DNA of 64,000 nucleotides from SCTD01 sp963784675 (GTDB taxonomy: Bacteria > Actinomycetota > Actinomycetes > Mycobacteriales > SCTD01). The DNA lies in assembly GCA_963784675.1 (NCBI GenBank), contig CAWASE010000013.1, forward strand, positions 124,001 through 188,000. The letters run 5' to 3'. The notes under the pieces are model-generated. The model made no database searches. It was not told where the DNA came from and worked only from the letters and a program-made list of their open reading frames with translations. Positions 10,679 to 20,236 of this stretch are shown here, in pieces. Each line of letters opens with the position of its first letter. Positions within the stretch are counted from its first letter, which is position 1. Made by a program: the position numbers and the translations under genes.

Positions 10679-11767
10679 CAACGACCAGCACCGACCACGG
10701 CACACGATCCCGGTCGCCGGTGAGCTTCGGGTTCGACCGCTTCAGCGGCTTCTACCTGTGGGCGCTGTTCATCGTCGTCTTCGGGGTCTGGACGCCCAAC
10801 CTCTTCCTGACCGCGAACACGGTGCGGTCGGTGGCGTCGGACCAGGCGATCGTGGCCATGCTCGGGATCGCCCTGCTGATCCCGTTGGCCGCCGGGGCCT
10901 ACGACCTCTCGATCGGCGCCAACATCAACTTCTCCGCAGTCTCGGTCGCCCTCCTGCAGACCAACCAGGGCTGGTCGATGTGGCCCTCCATCGCGGTCGC
11001 CGTCGGAGCGGGGGCCCTCATCGGAGTGATCAACGGCTTCATCGTGGTGGTGCTGAGGGTCAGCTCGTTCATCGCGACCCTGGGCATGGCGACCGTCATC
11101 GGCGCCTTCATGACCATCGTGACCAAGCAGAGCCAACCGCTGCCGCCGACGTCGCGCTCCTGGCTCAGCCTGACGCAGCACAAGGTCTTCGGCTTCCAGA
11201 TCGTGGTCCTCTACCTGCTCGTCCTGGCCGTGATCGTGTGGTGGGCGATGGAGCACACCCCCGCCGGCCGCTACATCTACGCCGTCGGGGGCAACCCGGA
11301 GGCGGCCCGGCTGTCCGGCGTGCAGGTCGGGAAGTGGACCTGGCTGTCGCCTCATCGCCTCCGGCGTCATCTCGGCCGTCGCGGGGGTCTTCTACTCCTC
11401 GCTCTCCGGCCCGTCGCTGACCTTCGGCGGGGCGCTGCTGCTTCCCGCCTTCGCCGCCGCCTTCCTCGGCTCGACGCAGCTCAAGCCCGGGCGCTTCAAC
11501 GTCTGGGGCACGCTGATCGCGGTCTACGTGCTGGCCACCGGCGTCAAGGGCTTGCAGTTCGTCACCAGCGTGCAGTGGCTCAACGACATGTTCAACGGCG
11601 TCGCGCTGATCACCGCCGTCGCCTTCGCCGTCTGGCGGCAGCGGTCCAAGGCGGCCCGACGAGGCGGCGCACGTGGGGACGAGGGCGGAGGTCCCGATCC
11701 CCTGCCACCGCCGCGCGAGGACGGTGACGCCGTCTCCCGTCCGGGCGAGGCCGCCGCCGTCACCTGA
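10675..11767 (+). CDS. Sugar ABC transporter permease, RbsC type (one frameshift)
   Basis: Integral membrane protein of about 363 residues with eight to ten hydrophobic segments. PLAAGAYDLSIGANINFSAV and ALIGVINGFIVVVLRVSSFI are the conserved blocks of CUT2 permeases (BPD_transp_2), and AVGGNPEAARLSGV is the cytoplasmic ATPase-contact loop. The frame is clean to about 11345, where one extra C moves it (WTWLS to LIASGVISAVAGVF); the rest reads to a TGA at 11765-11767. The C-terminal 40 residues are charged and low-complexity. It forms the membrane channel for the binding protein and ATPase encoded upstream. Confidence 0.88.
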
Positions 11768-12062
11768 CCGAGGGCGGGCGGGGCGGCCGTCGCCACCGGC
11801 GGCGAGGGCGACCGGTGCCGGCGGTGCCCGAGGCGTCGATGGCCCGCGTCGCCCGCCACGTGCTGCACTTGACGCCGTCCAAGGGCGCCGCGCAGACTGA
11901 CTTACTGGGGTGGTGCTGCAGAAACCTTCAGCGGGCAGCCCCGAGCGACGAGAGGCAGGGCGTGCACAACCACCCCCACGAGGCGAACCCAGGCCGTCTG
12001 GCGGTCCGGCCGTGACGGGGGAACCCGGGACCGCGGACGCCGGTCCGGAGCGCGCCGCGGCC
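11768..12062. other. Intergenic region, no gene recognised
   Basis: About 295 bases between the permease and the reductase gene. It contains an AT-rich ACTGACTTACTGG near 11895, resembling the TTACTTG-type promoter elements elsewhere. No Shine-Dalgarno-linked open frame with recognisable homology was seen. Confidence 0.4.
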
Positions 12063-13025
12063 ATGGCAACCGTCTACTCGGAGCGTGTCGCCGAGCTGGT
12101 CGTCGTGGACCGGACCGTGGTGGCCGAGGGCGTCGTCAGCCTCACGCTCGCGGACCCGGCCGGTGAGGAGCTGCCGGCCTGGACCCCGGGTGCCCACATC
12201 GACCTGCTGCTCACCCCCGAGCTGACCCGTCAGTACTCGCTGTGCGGACCGCCGTCGGACCGCGGCCGCTGGCGGATCGGGGTGCTGCTCGACGCGGCCG
12301 GGCGGGGCGGGTCGCAGCACGTGCACGCCTCGCTGCAGGCGGGCAGCCGGGTCCAGGTCCGAGGCCCCCGCAACAACTTCCCGCTCGCTCGCGGCGCGGC
12401 GCTACGTCTTCATCGCGGGGGGCATCGGCATCACACCGCTGCTGCCGATGATCGCCGAGGCCGAGGTCAGCGGGGCGCAGTGGCAGCTGCACTACGGCGG
12501 GCGGCGCCGACCGTCGATGGCCTTCGTCGACGAGCTGCTCGCGCGCTACGGCGACCGGGTCGAGCTCTGGCCCGAGGACGACCGCGGCATGCTCGACCTC
12601 ACCGCTCTGCTCGGGGAGCCGCACGCTGACGCCCTCGTCTACACCTGTGGTCCTGAGGGCCTGCTGTAGGCCGTCGAGCGGACCTGCGCGAGCTGGCCTG
12701 GGGGGAGCCTGCACGTGGAGCGCTTCGCGGCGAAGCCGGTGGACGACGCGGCCGTCGTGACGAGCTTCGACGTCGCTGCCAGCGGTCCGGCGTCACCGTG
12801 ACGGTGCCCGCGGACAAGTCGATCCTGGAGGTCGTCTAGGACGCCGGGGTGGCGGCGCTGTCCTCGTGCCTGGAGGGCGTGTGCGGCACCTGCGAGACGG
12901 CGGTGGTCGGGGGCGAACCGGACCACCGCGACTCCCTGCTCTCCGACGACGAGAAGGCTGCGGGCGACTACATGATGATCTGCGTCTCGCGCTGCCTCGG
13001 CGCCCGGCTGGTGCTGGACCTGTGA
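12063..13025 (+). CDS. Rieske oxygenase reductase, phthalate-dioxygenase-reductase (VanB-like) type (frameshifted, two in-frame TAG)
   Basis: About 320 residues in three domains. The flavin domain has RQYSLCGPP (FMN-binding RxYS). The NAD domain has YVFIAGGIGITPLLPMI, then CGPEGLL. The C-terminal plant-type 2Fe-2S ferredoxin has SSCLEGVCGTCETAVV (CX4CX2C) and MMICVSRC. It would pass electrons from NAD(P)H to a Rieske oxygenase. The ATG at 12063 starts the conserved part. TAG codons at 12667 and 12837 stand where glutamate fits (GLL-AVE, LEVV-DAGV). Frame slips lie near 12395 and 12780. The TGA overlaps the GTG of the next oxygenase gene, which fits a VanAB-like pair. It is the only such reductase here for four alpha subunits. 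Confidence 0.85.
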
Positions 13026-14036
13026 GCGCCGGGTACCGGTCACGACTGCTGGTACGTCGCCGCGTCCGCGGCCGACCGGTCCGGGGCCGGCCTCGTCAGC
13101 CGCCGCCTGCTCGACCGGCAGGTGCTGCTCTACCGCGAGAGCAGCGGCACGGTCGTCGCGCTCGAGGACCGCTGCGCCCACCGGGCGCTGCCGCTGTCCC
13201 TGGGCAGCCTGGTCGACGACCGGGTCGTGTGCCGCTACCACGGCTTCGCCTACGACGGCACCGGTGCCTGCGTCGACGTGCCCTCGCAGGAGCACGTGCC
13301 GTACGGCGCGCAGGTGGCCAGCTACCCGTGCGCGAGGACGGCCCGTTCGTCTGGGTCTGGTTGGGCAACGCGCGCCGCGCCGCAGCGTCACCGCCGCCGC
13401 GGCTGCCGTGGCTGGCGCGACCCGTCGTGGACAGCGCTGGGCGGTGAGCGCACCGTCGCCGCCGGCTACATGCTGCTGCACGAGAACGCGCTCGACCGCA
13501 CGCACTTCGCCTTCGTCCACCCCGACACCGCGCACCGCGGCTACCTGGACCGGAGCCTCCGCTGCAGGTGGAGGTGTCGGAGACCTCCGTCTCCTATGCC
13601 CGCGACTTCCCCGAGGGGCCGCTCGCGACGTGGCAGAGCGGGATGACCGGCCTGGCGGCGGGCGTCCGTTGCGTGCAGCGCGAGACGGGCGTGTTCGTCT
13701 CGCCGGCGCTGCACGTGGACCACATGGAGATCGTGGGGACCGACCGCAGCTACCGCACCGCCTTCGTGCGTGCCTTCACGCCGGTCGACTCCTCCACCAC
13801 GTCGGTGCTGTGGCGGGTGGCGCGGGACTTCGCGGCCGACGACGCCGCGGCGAGCGAGGCGTGCGGCGGGTGCACGAGCGGACGATGGCCGAGGACGAGC
13901 CGCTGCTGGAGGCCATCCAGCGAGCATCGACCGCGACGGCGAACCGCGGCCGGTCCACGCGGCGGCCGACGTCGCGACGGTGAAGGCGCACGCCATCGTC
14001 CGCCAGCTCGTGCAGGAGGAGTCGCCGCAGGCGTAG
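13022..14036 (+). CDS. Rieske oxygenase alpha subunit, VanA/phthalate family (frameshifted)
   Basis: About 340 residues. The Rieske cluster is CAHRALPLSLGSLVDDRVV then CRYHGFAYD (CxH-X17-CxxH). The mononuclear iron site is ENALDRTHFAFVHPDTAH, the Asn/Asp/His pattern of the VanA, caffeine demethylase and phthalate group, whose members often O- or N-demethylate or hydroxylate. It starts at a GTG overlapping the reductase stop. Frame slips lie near 13045, 13330, 13400, 13560, 13855 and 13920. The stop TAG (14034-14036) runs into the AGTTACTTGAC promoter motif of the next unit. It probably works with the reductase encoded just upstream. Confidence 0.87.
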
Positions 14037-14056
14037 TTACTTGACACGCTCTGTGC
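14035..14056 (+). promoter_or_regulatory. AGTTACTTGAC-type promoter/operator element
   Basis: AGTTACTTGAC (14035-14045) is followed, at an offset of 15, by TCTGTG and then TTT. The same 11-mer, the same TCTGTG offset and the following TTT occur at 17329. TTGACA could serve as a -35 box. Read on the minus strand, TCAAGTAA matches the right half of the operator-like repeat at 28063. Confidence 0.5.
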
Positions 14057-14134
14057 TTTCAGCGACGCTCGTCGTACGCCGTCCCGCTCCTCGCTGCTGC
14101 CTGACGCTGCAGGACGGGTCCCTCTGGAGGTGCT

Positions 14135-15266
14135 GTGGTCTTCGTCCCGACCCGAGGTGATGCGCCGCTGCGGCATGGCGAGGGCGTTCCGCTCCTGCCA
14201 CCGGGTGCGGCCCCGTCCGAGCTCGACGCGTCGGTGTACCTCGATCCGGCGCGCTTCGAGCTGGAGCGGACGAAGGTGCTCAACGCGCACCTGGCAGATC
14301 GTCTGCCGCTCCTCGGAGATCGCCGGGCCGGGCGACCACGTCGTGTGGGAGGGACAGGGCGAGACCATCGTGGTCACCCGTCGGCGCGACGGTGGCGTGG
14401 CGGGATTCCACAACGTCTGCATGCACCGCGGTGCGCGCATCGTCCAGCAGTCCGGCACCGGGGCGCGTCGCTTCAGCTGTCCCTGGCACAACTGGACCTA
14501 CGACCACGAGGGCAACGTCATCGGCGTCCCCGACCGCGAGGACTTCTGCCCGACGCAGCTCGACGGGCTGGCCTCGCCGGCGGTCGAGTGCGACGAGTGG
14601 GGTGGCTGGGTGTGGGCCGTGCTCGCCGGGCCGGGCGTCGCCCCCCCGCTGCTCGAGTGGCTCGGCCCCGAGCTGGTGGCGGACCTCGGGGTCTACCGCA
14701 TGGAGGACATGATCCTCATCGACAAGCTGACCTGGGAGCTCGAGGTCAACTGGAAGGTCGTCATCGACGGCTTCAACGAGAACTACCACGCCCCGGCGCT
14801 GCACAAGGTGCCGGCGCAGGACGCCAAGGACGGCCGCGAGAGCACCTTCGCCTACTTCGGTCCGCACGGCATGATGGTCGTCCCCTACAAGGGCGTGCTG
14901 CCGAAGCTCACGCAGACGCGCGACCACCAGGGCCTGGCCATCTGCCACTACACCGTCTTCCCGACCGCGGTGTTCAACAACAACCCGGCGCACATCCAGC
15001 TCTTCCGGGCCGTCCCGCTGTCGGTCGATCGCACGCGCTTCGAGACCTGGGAGCTGCAGTACGCGCCCGAGGGCGACACCGAGTACCTCGAAGCCGTCTC
15101 CAAGCACTGGGAGCGACTCAAGGTCGTCGTCGCCGAGGACGTGGCGATCTACCACGAGGTCAGCGCGACCCGCCGCTCCTCGGCGTACACGCGCAACCTG
15201 TTCAACGACCACGAGTGCAAGCTCACGCACTTCCACGCGACCCTGCAGCAGATGCTGGACGCATGA
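14135..15266 (+). CDS. Rieske oxygenase alpha subunit (one frameshift)
   Basis: About 375 residues. CMHRGARIVQQSG then FSCPWHNWTYDHEG is the Rieske site, and NWKVVIDGFNENYHAPALHK the mononuclear iron helix with two histidines. The GTG at 14135 follows GGAGG. One extra C near 14289 breaks the frame (KVLNA to TWQIVCRSSEI); the remainder is clean. This belongs to the ring-hydroxylating alpha-subunit group that includes steroid, biphenyl-like and choline-type oxygenases. It is the first gene of a run (Rieske, SnoaL-like, ABM, Rieske) with overlaps or short gaps, behind the promoter motif at 14035. Confidence 0.9.
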
Positions 15267-15736
15267 CCCCGGGTGCCGACCTGCGCCTGGCCGACCACGC
15301 AGAGATCCTGGCCGGACTGGCGGCCTACTGCCGGCTGGCGGACCTCAACCGGCCCGAGGAGCAGACCCAGGTCTTCGTGGAGGACTGCCGTGCGAGCTAC
15401 GGCGCCGGCAGGTGGATCGAGGGCCGCGCTGCGCTCACCTCCGCGCTCCGTCGCTCGCTCACCGCGTACACGGCGTCCAGCCACCTGCTCGGCGGCACCG
15501 AGATCGTGTTCGACGGGGACGACGGTGCCGACGTGCAGACGGCTGTCCACGCGTGGCACCGGCGCGCCGACGGTGGTCCGGACGTCGTGCTGTACGGCCG
15601 CTACCTGGACCGGTGGACGCGCACGGCCGTCGGCTGGCGGATCACCGTGCGGGAGTTCCGCATCGCCGGTGCCACGGGCCGGACCGAGAGCGACCTGAAC
15701 CCGCTGGGTCGGCAGTCCGCTGCCGCCTCCGCCTGA
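15263..15736 (+). CDS. SnoaL-like (NTF2-fold) protein
   Basis: 157 residues, intact. The layout is that of a SnoaL-like domain: a helical start (LADHAEILAGLAAYCRLADL), an acidic FVEDCRASYGAGRWIEGRAA segment and strands ending YGRYLDRWTR and GWRITVREFRIAG. The ATG overlaps the Rieske TGA (ATGA), which points to coupled translation. Oxygenase beta subunits share this fold, so it may be the structural partner of the alpha subunits at 14135 or 16111, or a small isomerase or hydrolase acting on their product. It is shorter than most true beta subunits. Confidence 0.8.
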   Translation: MTPGADLRLADHAEILAGLAAYCRLADLNRPEEQTQVFVEDCRASYGAGRWIEGRAALTSALRRSLTAYTASSHLLGGTEIVFDGDDGADVQTAVHAWHRRADGGPDVVLYGRYLDRWTRTAVGWRITVREFRIAGATGRTESDLNPLGRQSAAASA

Positions 15737-15755
15737 CGTACGACGAGGAGGACGC

Positions 15756-16097
15756 ATGACCACCGACGCCGAGGTGATCGTCTCGGGCTGGATCGACTTC
15801 GCGCCCGACCACCGCGAGGAGGCGCTGCGCCACTTCGGCGAGGTGGTCGCGGCGAGCCGGCAGGAGCCGGGATGCCTGGACTACGCGTTCTGCCCGGACC
15901 CCGTCGACCCTGGTCGGGTGCGCGTCTTCGAGCACTGGGACAGCGATGCCTCCCTCACCCAGCACCTGACGCTGCCGCACGTGCTGCAGCTGCGCGCCGC
16001 GATCGCGCCGCTCACCCGCACCGGGCGCTCGATGACCCACTCGACGGTCGCGGTCTCGCGGCCGATGGGCTCCACCCCCGCTCCCGCCACGGCCTGA
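15756..16097 (+). CDS. Antibiotic-biosynthesis-monooxygenase-domain protein (putative quinol monooxygenase)
   Basis: 113 residues, intact, a single ABM ferredoxin-like domain: VIVSGWIDFAPDHREEALRH, ASRQEPGCLDYAFCPDP, RVRVFEHWDSDASLTQHL. Such proteins form dimers and act as cofactor-free monooxygenases on quinols or polycyclic phenols, or as small dehalogenase or decarboxylase-like enzymes. An AGGAGGAC site precedes the ATG. It lies between two Rieske genes, so it may oxidise a hydroquinone formed by them; that role is inferred only from position. Confidence 0.82.
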   Translation: MTTDAEVIVSGWIDFAPDHREEALRHFGEVVAASRQEPGCLDYAFCPDPVDPGRVRVFEHWDSDASLTQHLTLPHVLQLRAAIAPLTRTGRSMTHSTVAVSRPMGSTPAPATA

Positions 16098-16110
16098 CCC
16101 GGAGGACCAC

Positions 16111-17304
16111 ATGACCGCCACCACTCCCCGCTACGCCGCGGGGGTCCGCTTCGCCAGTCCGGCCGTGCGCGAGGACGCGTACGACGTCATGGGACGCCTT
16201 CTCGAGCACTACAAGGCGACCTCGACCGACATGGTCGCCGAGCAGTGGCGGGAGCCGGTCGCGAACTACGTCGACCCGGAGCTGTGGGCTCGGGAGGTGC
16301 AGGCGGTGCACCGCACGGTGCCCCTGCCGTTGGCGCTGTCGTGCGAGCTGCCGACCGCAGGCAGCTACAAGGCGGTGGACGCGGCCGGGACGCCGATCAT
16401 CATCACCCGGCAGCGCGACGGGTCGCTGCGGGCCCTGGTGAACTCCTGCCGGCACCGCGGCGCCGAGATCGTGCCCGAGGGCACCGGCACCACGCGACGC
16501 TTCACCTGTCCGTACCACTCCTGGTCCTACGACCTCGCGGGCTGCCTCACGGGCGTCTACGGCGAAGAGACGTTCGGACCGGTGGACAAGGAGGCGATGA
16601 ACCTGCGGTCGCTGCCCGTGGGCGAGCGTGCGGGCATCGTGTTCGTCTCTCAGGACCGGACGACCGAGCTCGATCTCGACGCGTGGCTCGGTGCGGAGCT
16701 CATCACGCTGCTCGAGGGCCTCGATCTCGCCGGGTGCTACCACCACTCGACCCGCACGCTGGACGGGCCCAACTGGAAGGTCGTCGTGGACGGCTATCTC
16801 GAGGGCTACCACTTCGCGTCGCTGCACCGCACCACGGTCTTCCGGACCAACCTGTCGAACATGGCGGCCTTCGACAGCTGGGGCCCGCACCAGCGCAACT
16901 CCTTCGCGCTGCGTCCGATCGCCGACGCCGTCGAGAAGCCGCGTGAGGAGTGGGACCCCACCACGACCGTGGGGGCCATCTACTGGCTGTTCCCCGGTCT
17001 CGCCGTCGCCGGGGGGTGGCGCGAGCAGGTCGCGGTGTCGATCGTCCTGCCCGGTAGCACCTGGGACACCAGCCGCACCGAGCAGCACATCCTGCTGCGC
17101 CACGAGCCGGCGGACGACGAAGAGCGCAAGGCCGCCGACCACACCCGTGACTGGTTCCACGACGTCGTGCTCGACGAGGACTACGGCGCGGGCTTCGGCG
17201 TGCAGCGGGGGCTGGCGGCGATGTCCGACGAGGACTTCGTCTTCGGCCGGAACGAGCCGGGCGTGCAGCACTTCCACCGAGCACTCGGCGAGCACCTCGC
17301 CTGA
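16111..17304 (+). CDS. Rieske oxygenase alpha subunit, intact
   Basis: 397 residues in one clean frame. CRHRGAEIVPEGTG then FTCPYHSWSYDLAG is the Rieske 2Fe-2S site, and NWKVVVDGYLEGYHFASLHR the mononuclear iron site. FVFGRNEPGVQHFHRALGE is the typical C-terminus of this oxygenase group. GGAGG lies just upstream of the ATG. It closes the run that begins at 14135. It and the 14135 protein resemble each other in layout, so they may act on successive intermediates or form a mixed system. Confidence 0.93.
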   Translation: MTATTPRYAAGVRFASPAVREDAYDVMGRLLEHYKATSTDMVAEQWREPVANYVDPELWAREVQAVHRTVPLPLALSCELPTAGSYKAVDAAGTPIIITRQRDGSLRALVNSCRHRGAEIVPEGTGTTRRFTCPYHSWSYDLAGCLTGVYGEETFGPVDKEAMNLRSLPVGERAGIVFVSQDRTTELDLDAWLGAELITLLEGLDLAGCYHHSTRTLDGPNWKVVVDGYLEGYHFASLHRTTVFRTNLSNMAAFDSWGPHQRNSFALRPIADAVEKPREEWDPTTTVGAIYWLFPGLAVAGGWREQVAVSIVLPGSTWDTSRTEQHILLRHEPADDEERKAADHTRDWFHDVVLDEDYGAGFGVQRGLAAMSDEDFVFGRNEPGVQHFHRALGEHLA

Positions 17305-17328
17305 CGAGGCGGCACCGACGCACGATGC

Positions 17329-17350
17329 AGTTACTTGACTGTGTCTGTGG
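17329..17350 (-). promoter_or_regulatory. AGTTACTTGAC-type promoter/operator element
   Basis: The plus strand has AGTTACTTGAC (17329-17339), then TCTGTG at an offset of 15 and GTTT. The minus strand of 17331-17350 reads CCACAGACACAGTCAAGTAA, which shares CACAGTCAAG-AA with the site at 28063. It lies upstream of the SDR gene at 17421. Confidence 0.5.
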
Positions 17351-17420
17351 TTTGGGTCAGTCTCCAGGCACGGCGGTGAGCCAGGTCGCAGCCGGTCGCG
17401 TCGCGGAGGAGAACGCAGTC

Positions 17421-18282
17421 ATGAGCGCAGGCGGTACGACGGAGGTCGACGAGATCTCGAGCGCAGCGGCTACGGGCCCGGCGGGGACCCGCGTCCGTCC
17501 CGGCAAGCTCGAGGGACGGGTCGCAGTCATCACGGCGAGCACCCGCAGCATCGGGCGGGGGATCGCCGAGGCCTTCCTCGACGAGGGCGCGTCGGTGGTG
17601 GTGAGCGGTCGCTCGCAGGCCAAGGGCCAGGAAGCGCTGACCGAGATGGCCGCCGGGGACCGCGCAGCCTTCCACCCGTGCGACGCGACCCGGCAGGAGC
17701 AGGTGGAGGCGCTCGTCGACTTCGCCTACGTCACCTACGGCCGCCTCGACATCATGGTCAACAACGTGGGGGGCACCGACGGCTGGGCGCTGCTCGGCGA
17801 CCTGACGGACGAGGCGTGGCAGAAGGCTCTGGACTGGAACCTCAACAGCCGACTTCTGGGGCACCCGGCGCGCGTTGCGCTACATGACCGAGGCCGGCTG
17901 GGGCCGCATCATCAACATGTCCTCCGTCGAGGGGAAGATGGCGAACAAGGCAGCCGTCAGCCACTACATCACCAACAAGCACGCGATCAACGGGCTCACC
18001 AAGGCGGTGGCCTACGAGTACGCGACGCAGGGCATCACCTGCAACGCCATCTGCCCGGGCGCGATCGAGACCGACCTCATGAAGACGGTCGGACCGCAGG
18101 CCGCGCAGGCCATGGGCTCCACCTACGAGGCGTTCCTGCAGAGCTATGCCGACGAGGCGATGATCAAGCGCCTCAACACCGTCGAAGAGGTGGCCGCCGC
18201 GGCCGTGTGGCTGGCGAGCGAGCACGGGGGCGGCGTCACCGGCTCGCTCGTCAACGTCGACGGCGGTACCTCCCCCTGGTAA
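17421..18282 (+). CDS. Short-chain dehydrogenase/reductase (one frameshift)
   Basis: About 285 residues including a 30-residue Ala/Gly-rich N-terminal extension. Motifs are VITASTRSIGRGIAEAF (TxxxxxIG with Ala-Ser in place of Gly-Gly), LDIMVNNVGG, RIINMSSVEGKMA and YITNKHAINGLTKAV (YxxxK). VDGGTSPW is the usual end. One slip lies near 17860 (NSR to DFWGTRRALRYM). It is closely similar to the SDR at 21618, sharing SGRSQ-KG, IINMSSVEGK and IKR-NTVEEVAA blocks, so the two are paralogues. The ATG at 17421 follows GGAGG. The dikinase-like gene follows after 47 bases. Confidence 0.87.
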
Positions 18283-18329
18283 CGGCCGCTCGGCTCGTGA
18301 ACCCCCCTGCGCGTCGAGAGGAAGCCCTC

Positions 18330-20071
18330 GTGGACCGTTGGATCACCGACTCGCAGCGGTGGAGCCGTCTGCCCTACTACACCCGTGCCAACGCCGGCGA
18401 GGTGCTGCCGGACCCCTGCAGCCCGCTGGGGTGGTCGCTGGTCTTCGAGGAGGGGCTGCTGAAGGGGTGGTTGCGCGGGTTCGTCGAGTTCGGCGTCTAC
18501 GCCGACGGCGAGCTGCCGGCCGATCCTCCTCCGGTCGCCGGGCTGTTCGGCGGCTACTTCTATCTGAACCTCTCGCACATGCGCCTGCTCGGCATGCGCA
18601 TGGGTCTGACCGTGGAGCAGTTCGACGCGGCCCTGCTCGGATCGCACCCGGACGCGCCTCCGTACCGTCCTCACCCCGACGACGTGGACCCGGCGTGCTC
18701 GGCGAAGTCGGCGGCGACGATCCAGGAGATCCTGCAGCGCACGGACTTCCCGGAGATCGACGAGGACAGCCTGCGCGTACGGGCGCTGCGCCGGACCCGA
18801 CCTGACCTCCGGTCGCTGGACGAGGCGGGCCTGGTCGCGCACGCCCGGTCTTTCCTCGAGGAGCTCGACAACGCGTTCGCCCGGCACGACTACAGCTCGC
18901 TCGCCTCCACCGTCGGCCAGGCGATGCTGGCCCAGCTGTGCGCGGACGCCGGCCGTCCTGATCTGCTGCTCGACCTCATCAGCGGTCTCGGCGACGTCGA
19001 GTCGGCGTCGCCGGCACGGGGCTGTGGGACCTGTCGATGGAGGTGAACGCTTCCGGCGAGCTCGGTGCGCTGTTCGACCAGGGCGCGGACGCCGTCGCCC
19101 TCGCGCTGCCGGCTGCGACCAGCGGCGCTCTCGCGCACTTCCGCTGGGCCTTCGACGGCTTCCTGTCGGAGTACGGCATGCGCGGCCCCAACGAGTGGGA
19201 CATCAGGGCGCGGTCGTGGGACGTCGCGCCCGTGCAGGCGCTGATGCACGTGGACAGCCTGCGGCAGAGCGGGGACGAAGGCTCCCCGAAGGCTCGCGCC
19301 GAGCGGCTGACCGCCCGCCGGCAGGCCGCGGGGGAGGAGCTGCGGCAGGCGCTCGCCGGCCACGAGGACAAGCTCGGGACCCTCGAGCTGGGACTGCGGT
19401 CGGCCAAGGACACGATCCCGCTGCGGGAGCAGACCAAGGCGACCGCCGCGGTGGTGGTCAACGAGGTGCGGCTGGCCCTGCGCGAGCTCGGTCGTCGTGG
19501 GGTCGCGGCGGGACGCCTGGCCGAGCCCGAGGACGTGATGATGCTGCTGTCCGCAGAGCTCGACTCCTACGTCGCCGACCCGGACGCACACACCGGTGTC
19601 CTGCGGCAGCGGCTCGACAGCTACCGCCTCCTGTTCGACGTCGAGCCGCCGTTCATCATCGGGGACGACCTGCCGCCGCTCTCCGAGTGGAAAAGGCGCC
19701 TGCGCGAGCCCGAGGCAGCCGCGACGGAGGGGACCGTCCTGACGGGGGTGGGCGGCAGCGCCGGCACGTACACCGGGCGGGCACGCGTGGTCAGGAACCT
19801 CGACGACGCTGCTGCGCTCGAGCCGGGCGAGGTGATGGTCGCGCCGCTGACGGATGCGGCGTGGACGCCGCTCTTCCTGGTCGCCGGCGCGGTCGTCGTG
19901 GACGTGGGTGCGCTCAACAGTCACGCCGTCGTCGTGTCGCGCGAGGTCGGGCTCCCCTGCGTGCTGTCGGTCACCGGAGCGACGTCGGTCCTCGCGGACG
20001 GGATGGTGCTCACCGTGGACGGAACCGCCGGGACGGTCAGCGTCACGGCCGTCCCGGCGCTCACCGGATGA
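18330..20071 (+). CDS. PEP-utilising-enzyme-like protein with phosphohistidine swivel domain, no ATP-grasp domain (copy 2, one frameshift)
   Basis: About 580 residues. LPYYTRANAGEVLPDPCSPL at the N-terminus matches the segment after the ATP-grasp domain in PEP synthase-like dikinases. FPEIDEDSLRVRALRRTRPD and RWAFDGFLSEYGMRGPNEWD follow. VVVDVGALNSHAVVVSREVG near residue 540 is the swivel domain with its phosphohistidine. Neither the ATP-binding domain nor the PEP barrel is present. The GTG at 18330 follows GAGAGGAA. One slip lies near 19010 (DVESASPA to GTGLWDLSMEV). It is a better preserved paralogue of the 5232 gene. It may phosphorylate or dephosphorylate a pathway intermediate with a separate ATP-grasp partner; this is inference. 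Confidence 0.82.
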
Positions 20072-20236
20072 CCTCTTCCTGCCCGACGAGGCGTGCGACG
20101 TCGTGCTGCGTCCGGCGGTCCGGGTCAGCCGACGGGCAGCAGACCCCTGTCGACCCTGACGACCGACCGCCATCCCGCGTGCTGTGCCGCCGAGCACCAG
20201 GTCACTGCAGGGATGACGACGTGAGACGGCAGGCGT
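20072..20236. other. Short intergenic region, nothing recognised
   Basis: 165 bases between the convergent ends of the dikinase-like gene and the TetR gene. I see no gene and no clear terminator hairpin. Confidence 0.4.

Noticed and set aside
8109..12839. Amber-codon recoding (special amino acid or suppressor tRNA)
   Set aside because: The affected positions fit Tyr and Glu, the genes also carry indels, and other genes use TAG as a plain stop; sequence error is simpler.
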